Positions 12,081-23,689 of a stretch of DNA of 64,000 nucleotides are shown here, piece after piece (the first letter of the stretch is position 1; each line of letters starts with the position of its first letter). The position numbers were made by a program, and so were the translations under genes. The notes beneath the pieces were generated by a model. The model was given only the letters and a program-made list of their open reading frames with translations, did no database searches and was not told the DNA's origin. The DNA lies in the NCBI GenBank assembly GCA_030340625.1, contig JAOPHQ010002858.1:62001-126000 (forward strand), read 5' to 3'. Source of the DNA: Merluccius polli. Lineage: Eukaryota; Chordata; Actinopteri; Gadiformes; Merlucciidae.

Positions 12081-12289
12081 AGAAGCAAAATAACAGCCGT
12101 TCCGATAACGTATCGATACATAATTGTATTGGTAAATTATGGATCGCCACGAACTGTCAGATTATCAAGTCAAGCCTTTCCTTTGCCGCAATGCAATTGC
12201 TAAACATGACCCAAATGTGTTTAATACAATAAATAAATAAAATAAATAAAAAACAGCTAGCCAGCTAAGTAGCTTCTATGGGTGGTTAG

Positions 12290-12900
12290 CCGGTTAGCTC
12301 CATCAAAGCAAGCCGCCTCTCTGGGAGAACAAAGGCGGCAGCGCGAGCACCGCAGAGCTCCGTGGTAACCAAGTAACGGACCGCAGGAGGCCCGCGGAGC
12401 GCGAGCGAGCTCTAGCAGCACGTCCGCCTTGGCGGGAAGGGAGAGCGGGTGGGCGGCGTGGAAGACAGGGGGGAGAGCTGCCCTAGCATGGAGGCGGCGA
12501 GGCGGACCCGAACAGCAGCGACAACACAACAGGAGAACCCCCCCCCAAAACCCGTTTTTTTTGGTGGCTGGACAACCACCCCCGCGGCTCCGGGACCTCC
12601 TACCTCCAGTGCCGTCTGAGTTTTCGTTTAAGCTGCCTGAAGAATCGTGGTGGCTCCCCACACAGCCACCCATGGATGTTTCCACTGCGCAGCCCTAGCT
12701 AGCTACCCCCGGACCCAGAGCTAGCCCCTCTCTTGTTGTTGTCCCCCCCCACCCCCTCTCTCCCTCCCTTTCCTTCCTTGTTTCCCTTTCTTACTTCCCC
12801 TACGCTCTTCCACTCTGGTGGCTCCAGAGAGGCCCTGTGGTGGAGGAGTGGGCACAGAGACGGGACCAGGCGCAATGAGCCGCGGCCCCACGTCGATCCC
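12290..12900 (-). promoter_or_regulatory. CpG-rich 5' region of ubtd2
   Basis: Base composition changes sharply to GC with many CG dinucleotides (for example GCGGAGCGCGAGCGAGC near 12395). The block spans the ubtd2 start codon and the first part of intron 1. This is the usual look of a vertebrate CpG-island promoter. No TATA box or start site was located, so the limits are approximate. Confidence 0.5.
12604..12673 (-). CDS. ubtd2: Ubiquitin domain-containing protein 2, exon 1 (start)
   Basis: The first coding exon gives 23 residues beginning MGGCVGSHHDSSGSLNENSD, which matches the UBTD2 N-terminus (UBTD1 begins MGNCVG). The start at 12671-12673 is chosen over an in-frame ATG four codons upstream because the family starts at MGG. 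Gly2 with Cys4 is the kind of N-terminus that is often myristoylated and palmitoylated; that is an inference, not seen. The donor GTAGGA follows at 12603 and the phase (one base carried over) fits exon 2. The exon sits in a GC- and CpG-rich block. Confidence 0.92.
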
Positions 12901-13220
12901 ACATCACCTCACCGAAGAAATGTATCATGCAAGCCAGTTTATATCATGCCAGCCAGTATCATGCCAGCCAGTAGGTATACGCCACCAGTATGCCCTCCAC
13001 CTACATGGGCCTAGATTTGATCAAAAATGAATGACCAAAAATCAATGTTGGACTTGTTACTTTCTGTCTCTCGCGTCGATCCAAGCACCCATTCATCTAT
13101 TATTTCATTCGTTTATTGATGCATTGAATTGCTGCAACATTAGGGCTACACCTGGCCAAAAAAAACGCTTGCTGGCCAGTCTATCTTTAGGGCCACCCAA
13201 AAGAGACTTGAGTGTAATTT

Positions 13221-13947
<727 letters not shown>

Positions 13948-14279
13948 TCATCAAGTCCTCATAGTGACCTGGGGGGTATAGGCCTACTACGAAGCTCGCT
14001 GAACATAGGCTTTCTTGGGAAAACCTCGATTGCTAAATACGAAACTCGCGATCAGAGTTAAACGGTTCCACGAAGCTCACTTAAAGGTAAATTTGTCAAG
14101 CCAGGTTTTCCGCTTTAGGTTCAATGCGCGTTCACATAAAAAGGGCGTAACCCAACGTCATTCACCTTGACGCAATGGATCCGACGGAGCGAACACGGGC
14201 TGTGTATACAACCCAGTCTCATACAAAAACGTATCCTGGCTACGTTGGTCCAAAGTGCAAAACGTAGAGGGGCTACAAT

Positions 14280-14690
14280 AGAGCGTAACAGTGACCGCCC
14301 CTTTTTAACAGCTCCGGTGCCGGAAGTAAATTTCCCATGCATTTATCTCGTCCACTTTTCGTATAATCCTTATAAAAAGAGTATTAAGCCTTTAACCAAG
14401 CCGATCGTTCGTTGTGGTAGTCGTGACCATATTATGTTTGATTCGGGCATAAAAATAATTTGGAAAACGGAAGAAAAGCCAAAGGTACTTTATTTTGTTG
14501 ACCGAGTGAGGAACTACTCATCCCGAATCAAACATAATATGGACACGACTACCACAACGAACGATCGGCTTGGTTCAAGTCTTAATACTCTTTTTATAAG
14601 GATTATACGAAAAGTGGACGAGATAAATGCATGGGAAATTTACTTCCGGCACCGGAGCGGTTAAAAAGGGGGCGGTCACTGTTACGCTCT
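14280..14690. mobile_element. Foldback MITE inside the left palindrome arm
   Basis: AGAGCGTAACAGTGACCGCC at 14280 is inverted at 14690. The arms are about 168 bp and almost perfect, with a loop of about 70 bp at 14452-14521. It interrupts the arm at ACAAT/AACGG. The right arm keeps the uninterrupted site at 18651-18667, which gives a 2- or 3-bp target duplication (AT or ATA). A 165-codon open reading across it is an accident of the foldback. Confidence 0.85.
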
Positions 14691-17051
14691 ATAACGGCCC
14701 TCAAATTGTATGACTGTTAAGTTTTTTCTGCCTATTCTTTCCTATGGTGTTGCGTCCAAGTCACGTGACTTTCAAGATTCCGGCTGCGAGAACAAAAAAC
14801 ATGGCGGACATTTCTCTTATTTTTAGTGAGAAAATCTATATTTTGAGTTAGTTTCTGCATACAAATGCGTTTTGATTACATTTCTAGCGAGAAATATATA
14901 TTTTACTTTCATAATATCCACTCAGTGAATGTACATAATCACTCGCTTGCTCGTTGTTGCGACGATTTTTCAGATCTCGCCAGAATAACGTTAAACTGAC
15001 ACGTTTTGGTTGCTATGGACGCTGCTGTCGCCTAGCACAGCTGTAGCCCCAGATTCCACACGGGACTCCCTTGTGACGTCACTCGTCACTCGACGTCTGA
15101 CGGATCAAACCCATAGACATATATACTTGTATATATGTCTGTGGATCAAACCCTCGCCCACAACATGTCTGAGGTTGATTTGCTGATCAACACATTATTC
15201 CGTGGCAGCGGGAGAAACTAATGTTGACAAAGTGACGAGTTACGATCGGATGTTTGTCCGCTGTTTAATTGTGATGGTGTGTGGGCATCCGTCCTGTGGT
15301 TAGTTATTACTCCTGTATCAGAGCTATAGAGTAAACAACTCTATAAACAACTATGTTTAATCTATAGCTCTGATTCCTGATGACGTCAGGTTGCTAGGGG
15401 CTACGGCTGATCAGCCGGAAGTACTGTCCTTACTGTACTATGTTGTAATGTCATAAGTGTTGACAATAAAGTTTGTTAAAAAACAACAACAACAACAACT
15501 ATTATTGTCCCACACCACAATGTCCCACAATGTTAACTCCAAACAATTCATGTTTGTCCAATTCATTCATAAGACAAACAAAGCAGCTGGAAACACGTCT
15601 AAAAACACTTGAAATAGAATGTAGCCTATATTTATATTTTCACAACATCAATCTCCCTATAATATGAACAAAATATGATCAGGTTATACTTTCTCTCTTG
15701 AAAACGGGCAAAACGCTAACCCTCACCCTAACCCGGAAAATGAATTTAAAAAAACTACAAACATTCGGAAAATGCAATACAATGAAGTGTGCGGCGCCAT
15801 CTTTTTCCGCCATTTTTTTTGGTAGTTCTAACGCCCTTTGCATACCTACTTGCTTTTAAAAGCTCATATCTTGGTCAATTAAAAACAACTGTGTGTAAAA
15901 ATGTAACTGCACACAGACATACATTCGCATTACCATATTATATACTATTGGTTCATCCAGGGCAATCCTGTCAGCCCTGGGGAAGGGAACACAATGGCTA
16001 TAAATGGTCATATTAAGTAATATGGAAATATTTATATGAAAGATAGGCCTAGTTTAAGGGGTAAATGGGGTCTAAACTGCTCCAAATTGAAAAGCATGAC
16101 TAAGGATAAGGTCACCATCGATATGTTGAACACATTTTGTCACTATATATCCCTTAAAATATGTTTTAGTGATTTTATCCATCTTGGCTCTATATAGGCT
16201 GTGAGAAAGTACACATCAGTAGTGCCTTGGCAGTGAGCAAGATAAAAATGAAACTTTGTCGTAGGATGACAATGAAGACATCGTTGGAAAGGTCTTGATC
16301 TGCAGAATACAGATCTGCCATGAACATTCTGGGTGGTTCCTGCTCCTCAGGAATGCCCTTTGAACCTTGAACCTAAGGCTCTTTTAAAGGCTTACAGAAA
16401 AGCAACACAATGTGATACAAACATGGGGAGAACATTTTTGGAAAGCTCTTGACTTCTTCTATCATGTCCTTTGTGGCCTTTGCCAAACCATCAGGGGGCG
16501 CTACTGGGTAAGGTCAAAACCAGATTTCACCCAATTAACAATAGTAAAAATGAAATCTGACCAAATAAATGTGCTCCTCGGCCCCTAAAACATATAATTC
16601 ACTTGCGAAGTTCCTTGACACATTTTCACATAATAGGGAAAACGTTAACTAAACATTTTAGAACTACAAAAAAATGGCGGAAAAACATGGCGCCGCACAC
16701 TTCATTGTATTGCATTTTCCGAACGTTTGTAGTTTTTTAAATTCATTTTCCGGGTTAGGGTGAGGGTTAGCGTTTTGCCCGTTTTCAAGAGAGAAAGTAT
16801 AACCTGATCATATTTTGTTCATATTATAGGGAGATTTGATGTTGTAGAAATATAAATATAGGCTACATTCTATTTCAAGTGTTTTTAGACGTGTTTCCAG
16901 CTGCTTTGTTTGTCTTATGAATTAATTGGACAAACATGAATTGTTTGGAGTTAACATTGTGGGACATACATTGTGGTGTGGGACAATAATAGTTGTTGTT
17001 GTTTTTTTTAACAAACTTTATTGTCAACACTTATGACATTACAACATAGTA

Positions 17052-17910
17052 GGAGAATGTCTAATAAGGAGAGAAGTTCCACTCTCGGTTTACTTCCGGG
17101 TTCTGAACTGTTGCAGTTCCCCTCTGGTTCCATGTGAGGGCGCTCACATGGTGAGTGCAGAATGAATGGCGGTCTATGGAGCCATACCCCTCAAACTCCA
17201 CTTTTCTCAGGATATAATTTTTTGTCTAGTAATTTGAATGTTGCTTTCGAAAGGGGACGCAAAGAAATTACACATTGCTGGGTGTTAGATTTTTTAGAGT
17301 CACTTATTTGCTTTAAAAAAGTATTTTAAAATGTCAATGACGTCATACTCATCTTACGACCAGAGATACTGCTTTACGGCAAGCCTCTCCCTTTCCCTCA
17401 AGGCATCGATAACACAGCAGTACAAACATAACGATACGCAGATAAAAGTGCCAGCAACCAAAAGAAGTTGCTGTGTTAAAAAAAGAAGAACTTGGGCGAA
17501 ATTGTCCACCATAACATTGTGGTCCCGCTTCGGATGCCAAGATGCCATCAAGCAGATCTCTGGTCGTAATCAGTCCTTCACTAACCAATCAGCGTTCATT
17601 AGCAGAATGCTAGCGTGTTATGGGCAACAACAACTCGTCCTGTAAGAAATCGAAAGGACATAAGTACTCGTTCATTCAACTTTCGATCTATAACCTATGT
17701 TGAACTTGTAAGAACTACAATCAAATCGGAGTTTTTTCAATGAGAATCAGGTGAAAGAGACACATTTAGCCGTGTAGCTCCATCTGCTCCCATTCATTCT
17801 GCACTCACAGGCGATCGCCCCCAGTGGAGCTCTGGTGGAACTGCAACCAGAATTCGGTACAATGGGACTTAATAGGGAGTGGACAGGCTCTCCGTAGACG
17901 GGCTCTGATA
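17052..17910. mobile_element. 859-bp insertion inside the right palindrome arm
   Basis: The flanks CATTACAACATAGTA and GTACAGTAAGGACAG are joined without it in the left arm (about 15424-15450 on the opposite strand), so GTA (or TA) was duplicated. The ends have weak inverted similarity built on GTCTA, GGAGAG and CCACTC, and there is a stronger inner inverted repeat around GTGAGTGCAGAATGAATG. No transposase is visible. Confidence 0.75.
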
Positions 17911-18735
17911 GTACAGTAAGGACAGTACTTCCGGCTGATCAGCCGTAGCCCCTAGCAACCTGACGTCATCAGGAATCAGAGCTATAGAGTAAACATAGTT
18001 GTTTATAGAGTTGTTTACTCTATAGCTCTGATACAGGAGTAATAACTAACCACAGGACGGATGCCCACACACCATCACAATTAAACAGCGGACAAACATC
18101 CAATCGTAACTCGTCACTTTGTCAACATTAGTTTCTCCCGCTGCCACGGAATAATGTGTTGATCAGCAAATCAACCTCAGACATGTTGTGGGCGAGGGTT
18201 TGATCCACAGACATATATACAAGTATATATGTCTATGGGTTTGATCCGTCAGACGTCGAGTGACGAGTGACGTCACAAGGGAGTCCCGTGTGGAATCTGG
18301 GGCTACAGCTGTGCTAGGCGACAGCAGCGTCCATAGCAACCAAAACGTGTCAGTTTAACGTTATTCTGGCGAGATCTGAAAAATCGTCGCAACAACGAGC
18401 AAGCGAGTGATTATGTACATTCACTGAGTGGATATTATGAAAGTAAAATATATATTTCTCGCTAGAAATGTAATCAAAACGCATTTGTATGCAGAAACTA
18501 ACTCAAAATATAGATTTTCTCACTAAAAATAAGAGAAATGTCCGCCATGTTTTTTGTTCTCGCAGCCGGAATCTTGAAAGTCACGTGACTTGGACGCAAC
18601 ACCATAGGAAAGAATAGGCAGAAAAAACGTAACAGTCATACAATTTGAGGGCCGTTATTGTAGCCCCTCTACGTTTTGCACTTTGGACCAACGTAGCCAG
18701 GATACGTTTTTGTATGAGACTGGGTTGGTGTATAT

Positions 18736-18875
18736 GTCACTCAGGAGGAGCAAGTAGTGATTATGAACTCATACGAGGAGTTTAAAAAGCAAATAACGGG
18801 AAGGGGCGATACAGTTATAGCCCATAATAAGGCTAGGGAGGCGTGCTGGCAAAAAATAGCAGATTCTGTGAATGC
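18736..18875 (+). pseudogene. Myb/SANT-like DNA-binding domain fragment of a Harbinger element
   Basis: The plus reading VTQEEQVVIMNSYEEFKKQI continues to an ending KAREACWQKIADSVNA. The acidic start, KARExCWQKIADxVNA and spacing are those of the Myb/SANT-like protein encoded next to the transposase in fish Harbinger elements. A splice donor GTAAGA follows at 18876. A possible start (ATG at 14175, MDPTERTRA) is on the other side of the giant palindrome, so the gene is broken by that insertion, and the two parts are not in frame with each other. Confidence 0.6.
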
Positions 18876-19219
18876 GTAAGAATTGTTCGCCATTAATAGA
18901 GTGCATATGATTGCAAAATGCAAAAGCAACCTCCAACTTGCTTTATTGTGTAATTTAGGGAATTCCTTTCAAATACATCCTAAGAAACGTATTGCATGTG
19001 CTGGAAGGTAGCGACGGCGGTGTGGTGGATTAGGATGTGAGCTGACGCAGCGACCGGGGTTTATATGTTGCCTGTCCATCATCATGCCTTTTACCCCCAT
19101 CTAGATTACCAAACTGGATAATTCCATAACATTAATGAACTAGAAAATGCATTTCCTGCAGAAAACGCGTGTGAATGCTGGAAGCTGAATGATAAGCTCA
19201 AAGCAGAAATATAAAATGA

Positions 19220-20330
19220 ATTGATCTGAAGAATCTGAAAGTAGTAGTAGAAGCTGAAATAGTAGAAGAATCTGAAAGTAGTAGTAGAAGCTGAAATAGT
19301 AGAAGAATCTGAAAGTAGTAGTAGAAGCTGAAATAGTAGAAGAATCTGAAAGTAGTAGTAGAAGCTGAAATAGTAGAAGAATCTGAAAGTAGTAGTAGAA
19401 GCTGAAATAGTAGAAGAATCTGAAAGTAGTAGTAGAAGCTAAAATAGTAGAAGTAGCTGAAAATAGTAGTAGAAGCTGAAATAGTAGAAGAATCTGAAAG
19501 TAGTAGTAGAAGCTGAAATAGTAAAAGAATCTGAAAGTAGTAGTAGAAGCTGAAATAGTGGAAGAATCTGAAAGTAGTAGTAGAAGCTGAAATAGTAGAA
19601 GAATCTGAAAGTAGTAGTAGAAGCTGAAATAGTAGAACAATCTGAAAGTAGTAGTAGAAGCTGAAATAGTAGAAGAAGCTGAAAGTAGTAGTAGAAGCTG
19701 AAATAGTAGAAGAATCTGAAAGTAGTAGTAGAAGCTGAAATAGTAGAAGAATCTGAAAGTAGTAGTAGAAGCTGAAATAGTAGAAGAAGCTGAAAGTAGT
19801 AGTAGAAGCTGAAATAGTAGAAGAATCTGAAAGTAGTAGTAGAAGCTGAAATAGTAGAAGAATCTGAAAGTAGTAGTAGAAGCTGAAATAGTAGAAGAAT
19901 CTGAAAGTAGTAGTAGAAGCTGAAATAGTAGAAGAATCTGAAAGTAGTAGTAGAAGCTGAAATAGTAGAAGAAGCTGAAAGTAGTAGTAGAAGCTGAAAT
20001 AGTAGAAGAAGCTGAAAGTAGTAGTAGAAGCTGAAATAGTAGAAGAAGCTGAAAGTAGTAGTAGAAGCTGAAATAGTAGAAGAAGCTGAAAGTAGTAGTA
20101 GAAGCTGAAATAGTAGAAGAAGCTGAAAGTAGTAGTAGAAGCTGAAATAGTAGAAGAAGCTGAAAGTAGTAGTAGAAGCTGAAATAGTAGAAGAATCTGA
20201 AAGTAGTAGTAGAAGCTGAAATAGTAGTAGAAGCTGAAAGTAGTAGTAGAAGCTGAAATAGTAGAAGAAGCTGAAAGTAGTAGGCCTAGTAGAAGCTGAA
20301 ATAGTAGAAGAATATGAAAGTAGTAGAAGT
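19220..20330. repeat. 36-bp minisatellite, about 30 copies
   Basis: The unit alternates GAATCTGAAAGTAGTAGTAG with AAGCTGAAATAGTAGA. Variants carry GAAGCTGAAAG in place of GAATCTGAAAG. The unit length is a multiple of three, so one frame stays open for over 300 codons on minus, giving a Phe/Leu/Tyr/Ser-rich translation. That reading is a repeat artefact. Confidence 0.95.
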
Positions 20331-20549
20331 AGTTGAAATTGTAGTAGTAGCTGAATTAGTAGGCCTAATAGGCCTACTAATAGCTGAAGTAGAAGTAACT
20401 GAAGTAGTAACAACACTGCTGAACGTCCTCAAAAAGCAGCCCAATCTGGCAACACTGCTGAACGTCCCCTCGCTCGAGCGTCAACGTGAAGTAAACTGAA
20501 AAGGAATCAGTTAAACTGTGAAACTCTTAATAAATATAAATGCTATCGA

Positions 20550-20775
20550 AATTCCCCCCCCCCCCCCCCCCCCCCGGCCCACGGTATGTTACTATTGCGC
20601 GCACCCCCCCCCCCCAGGTCCGCGGTGTGTTTGTGTTACTATTGCGGGCACCCCCCCCCGCAGGTCCGCGGTGTGTTTGTGTTTACTATTGCGGGCACCC
20701 CCCCCGCAGGTCCGCGGTGTGTTTGTGTTTACTATTGCGCGCCCCCCCCCCCCCCCCCCCCCGTAGGTCCACGGT
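20550..20775. repeat. C-rich tandem repeat, about four units of 55-60 bp
   Basis: Each unit is a run of 8-20 C, then AGGTCC(G/A)CGGTGTGTTTG, then TGTTTACTATTGCG. The same vocabulary occurs at 30240-30350 and 56705-56860. A small palindrome, TCCACGGTGAC and its inverse, follows at 20766-20793. Confidence 0.85.
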
Positions 20776-20881
20776 GACGCCATGTCACCGTGGACGTCAC
20801 ATGTCGTCATGATGTCACATGTCGAACGTGAACGTCGTTTTACGGCAGCGGAAGATTTACGACAGCCAGCATACAGACAGT

Positions 20882-22333
20882 CAGTACGTTTACATGCACA
20901 GAAGAAACCCGATTAAAGCCATTGCTCGTCTATGCTCCGCAACTGGTCAACTGCAATTGTCCGCGTATACATGGCGGCGAGTAATCCGATTCATTGGCCG
21001 GAGCATGTCATACCCCGGTACGATAGGTGGCGCTGTGCCCATTTCAACTAGTGGTAGTAGAGCCACCGGTTGACCCCTTTACGTCACCAGCAACAACAAA
21101 CTCATTCGAGAAAGCGATGTTTCAGCAGACAGCTGTCAGTTCACTTCGGGTGATAATCATTTCTCCGCCGCTCCACTGTTCCTCTCGGTCGTATGCCGAC
21201 TCGGTCGTCCGCGGAGCGGTCCGCATACGACCGAGAGGAACAGCGGAGCGTCGGAGAAACGATATGGACCCGAAGTGAACTGACAGCTGTCAGCTGAAAC
21301 ATCGCTTTCTCCTCCATGTCGCGTTTCAGTCTGGACTTCAGAGAGTCAAAGCCAAAGTTAATTTCCCCCAATTCCTTTTCCCCATGGGCGAGATAAACCC
21401 GCCTAGGAGTCTTTACTTGTTGTGGACCAGAGAGTCGGAGAACCCGACGCAGTCTGTAAGATTCATATATCAGAGAATGCCGCCGTCAGTTCGGCCGCGG
21501 CGCAATGAATGAATAAAGATCGTAGTTATTTTACAACCTCGTTGATGAGCAACATTTAGAAAAACATGGACTTTAAATTCAGCCTTGGGTTAAATCGAAG
21601 CGTAGTGTGTACTGAATGCACGTTGATGAAGATACACTCCTATAGGCACGGCACCGGCTTTCTCCATCTTCTGCGCCAGCTTTTTAAATAAATCGCCGAC
21701 CCAAAGTTAGTTGACAGCTGTCTACTGAAAACATATTTCTCCCACCAGAACAGCCCTGAATGAATGAATGAATAAAGGTCGTAAACACGTCGGGAGAAAA
21801 AAACATTTATTTTGACAGATGTGCCCGAAGTCACTACTTTACAACCTCGTTGATGACCCACATTTAGAAAAACATGTACTTTTAATTCAGCCTTAGGTGA
21901 AATGGAAGCGTAGTGTCCGCGTGCTTCCACCTTTAATGAATGCCATGCGCGCTCCCGCGGCCGGGACACAATTCTTATAGCGCCACCTTTTTAAATAAAT
22001 CGCCGTTTCTCGTTATCCCTTATCCGACGGCGACAACAACAACAACAACAACAACAACAAGACTATCGTCTCCTTCTACTTCCGGTTCACGGCCCCGGGA
22101 AAAGATCTCGAGCATGCGCAGAACGCAATTCAACGGATAATCCAATCCGACTGGTTACATGCACGGCTTAGTCGGCTATGGATCGCATAATCTAGGGGTC
22201 TTAACCTGATAATGAGAGGGTCGACTCGAACCGATTTTAACCTGATTAAGGTGTATACATGCATCTTAGTAATCCAATCATTGTTGGGTTAAGCCAAAAA
22301 GTCGACTTTCTTGAGTGTCATGTAAACGCACTG
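20882..22333. mobile_element. DNA transposon with CAGTxCGTTTACATG ends
   Basis: The left end CAGTACGTTTACATGCACA and the right end, on minus, CAGTGCGTTTACATGACA form the terminal inverted repeat. AGT flanks both sides (20879-20881 and 22334-22336). Inside is a long hairpin at about 21108-21313, with arms of about 90 bp around CGGTCGTATGC. An (ACA)n run is at 22030-22060. No transposase is visible. Confidence 0.6.
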
Positions 22334-22649
22334 AGTGAGCAACGGACTTCACATGATATTATTCACAACTCGGATTAATTTAATGAAACCCATTGATTCT
22401 TTTGATCGGTGGACCCCTTTTGATTGGATATTATGGGATATACAAGTCTGTACATTTTTTGAACGAAGGTAAACGATTGAGAATTGATTTAGTTAGGCCA
22501 GAGATCAATGTGTAATCGATGTGTAAACTGTGATTCTGAATAAATATAAATGCTATCGAAATTTTGTTTGGATATCGTTATTATTGAATATACAAATCTG
22601 TAGATTAGTGACATTTTTTGAATGAAGGTTAGCGGTTGAAATGTGAATG

Positions 22650-23065
22650 AATTAGTTACCACGTTTTAAACAGTGGGAGGTCCGCCGGTTACAATGGGAC
22701 GAATGGTAGAATATGACGATTTGAAACTAAAACTGCGATACAGAAAAAAGTATAACAGCTATCGAAATTTCGTGAACACGGCTAGATAGATACAAATCTC
22801 TAGATTTGTTTAATTGTTTGAACGATGGGAAACGGTTGAAATTTGAAATAGTTACGACATAAAGCAGCGGAAGTAAACAGTGGAAGGTCCGCCGGTTACA
22901 ATGGGACGAACGGGAGAATATGACGATTTGAAACTAAAACTGCGATACAGAAAAAAGTATAACAGCTATCGAAATTTCGTGAACACGGCTAGATAGATAC
23001 AAATCTCTAGATTTGTTTAATTGTTTGAACGATGGGAAAAGGTTGAAATTTGAATTAGTTACGAC
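22650..23065. repeat. Two-copy tandem repeat, period about 209 bp
   Basis: GGTCCGCCGGTTACAATGGG occurs at about 22679 and 22887, followed each time by the same block (GAATATGACGATTTGAAAC and TAACAGCTATCGAAATTTCG). Related half-copies precede it; AAATATAAATGCTATCGAAA occurs both near 20533 and near 22542. An (AAAAT)n run follows at 23266-23300. Confidence 0.85.
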
Positions 23066-23404
23066 GTAAAGAATGTGAAGAATTGATTTGTATTGGAAAA
23101 ATAAAGGTGGAAAAAGTAGAATAATTTGAAAAGTTGAATTAATATGAAAAATGTGAATAGATAGCCATCATGTCGTAATAAATATGAACATTTTGATATT
23201 TGAATGGTTTCTGTAGCTGAAAATATGAAGAAGGAGAAGAGTGCCAAAAAACGGGCGGAAGAAGAATAAAAATAAAAATAAAAATAAAAATAAAAATAAT
23301 AAAGATTCAGATATCTAGAGTGTGAATGCTCCAGCATTCACACTAATAAGTATTCCATATGACATAAGAAATATAACTTATTAAAATACACATAAATGTA
23401 CTTC

Positions 23405-23480
23405 ACTTGGGAATCGAACCCAGCACGCAGAATCTGAAGACTGACGCGCTACTGCCACTCTACCACTCATTCACGTATAC
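23405..23480 (-). other. tRNA-like sequence, probably a SINE head or tRNA pseudogene
   Basis: On minus there is an A-box-like GGTAGAGTGGCAGTAGCGC and a clean B box with T-loop, CTGGGTTCGATTCCCA. The anticodon arm does not pair well and no matching 7-bp acceptor stem was found. A functional tRNA is therefore unlikely. Confidence 0.4.
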
Positions 23481-23689
23481 AGGTGTTTTCTTTTACCTGC
23501 AAGTTGATAACTTGCAACTTGACAGTTTGTGTTGGCAAAAAGTTGGGAAACACCACGAACATATTTAGCAGCATTTAGGGCAGCTACAACCTTGCGTATC
23601 GCAAGGCACCTTTTTGCTTATATTTTCGGCATCACCAACTGTATGCAAATATGTACCCATGGCAACAAATCGCAGTGTTGTATCTCTCA

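Larger units (their letters stand above)
14209..18727. mobile_element. Giant-palindrome transposon, arms about 1.2 kb, 7-bp target duplication
   Basis: CAACCCAGTCTCATAC at 14209 is exactly inverted at the right end (18727), and both are flanked by GTGTATA (14202-14208 and 18728-18734). The arms run from 14209 to about 15831 and from about 16659 to 18727. After removing one private insertion from each they are about 1.21 kb and almost identical; only a few differences were found by eye (for example near 15245 and 15360). The 820-bp centre has no coding sequence. A diverged single end of the same family lies at 52530-52971. Superfamily unknown. Confidence 0.85.

Noticed and set aside
14167..14664. 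165-codon open frame on plus
   Set aside because: It spans the foldback MITE, reads the same sequence on both strands and has no known domain.
15715..15737. Telomere-like CCCTAACCC words, mirrored at 16762-16780 and also seen at 44212-44226
   Set aside because: Only two or three degenerate units; the mirrored pair is simply part of the palindrome arms.
17331..17645. 104-codon frame inside the 859-bp insertion
   Set aside because: No recognisable transposase or other domain, and overlapping frames of similar length exist on the other strand.
19439..20416. 325-codon open frame on minus with regular Phe/Leu/Tyr/Ser repeats
   Set aside because: It is the translation of a 36-base minisatellite whose unit is a multiple of three. 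No start context, no non-repeat domain.
23405..23480. Functional tRNA gene on minus
   Set aside because: B box and T-loop are good but the acceptor and anticodon stems do not pair; kept only as a tRNA-like remnant.
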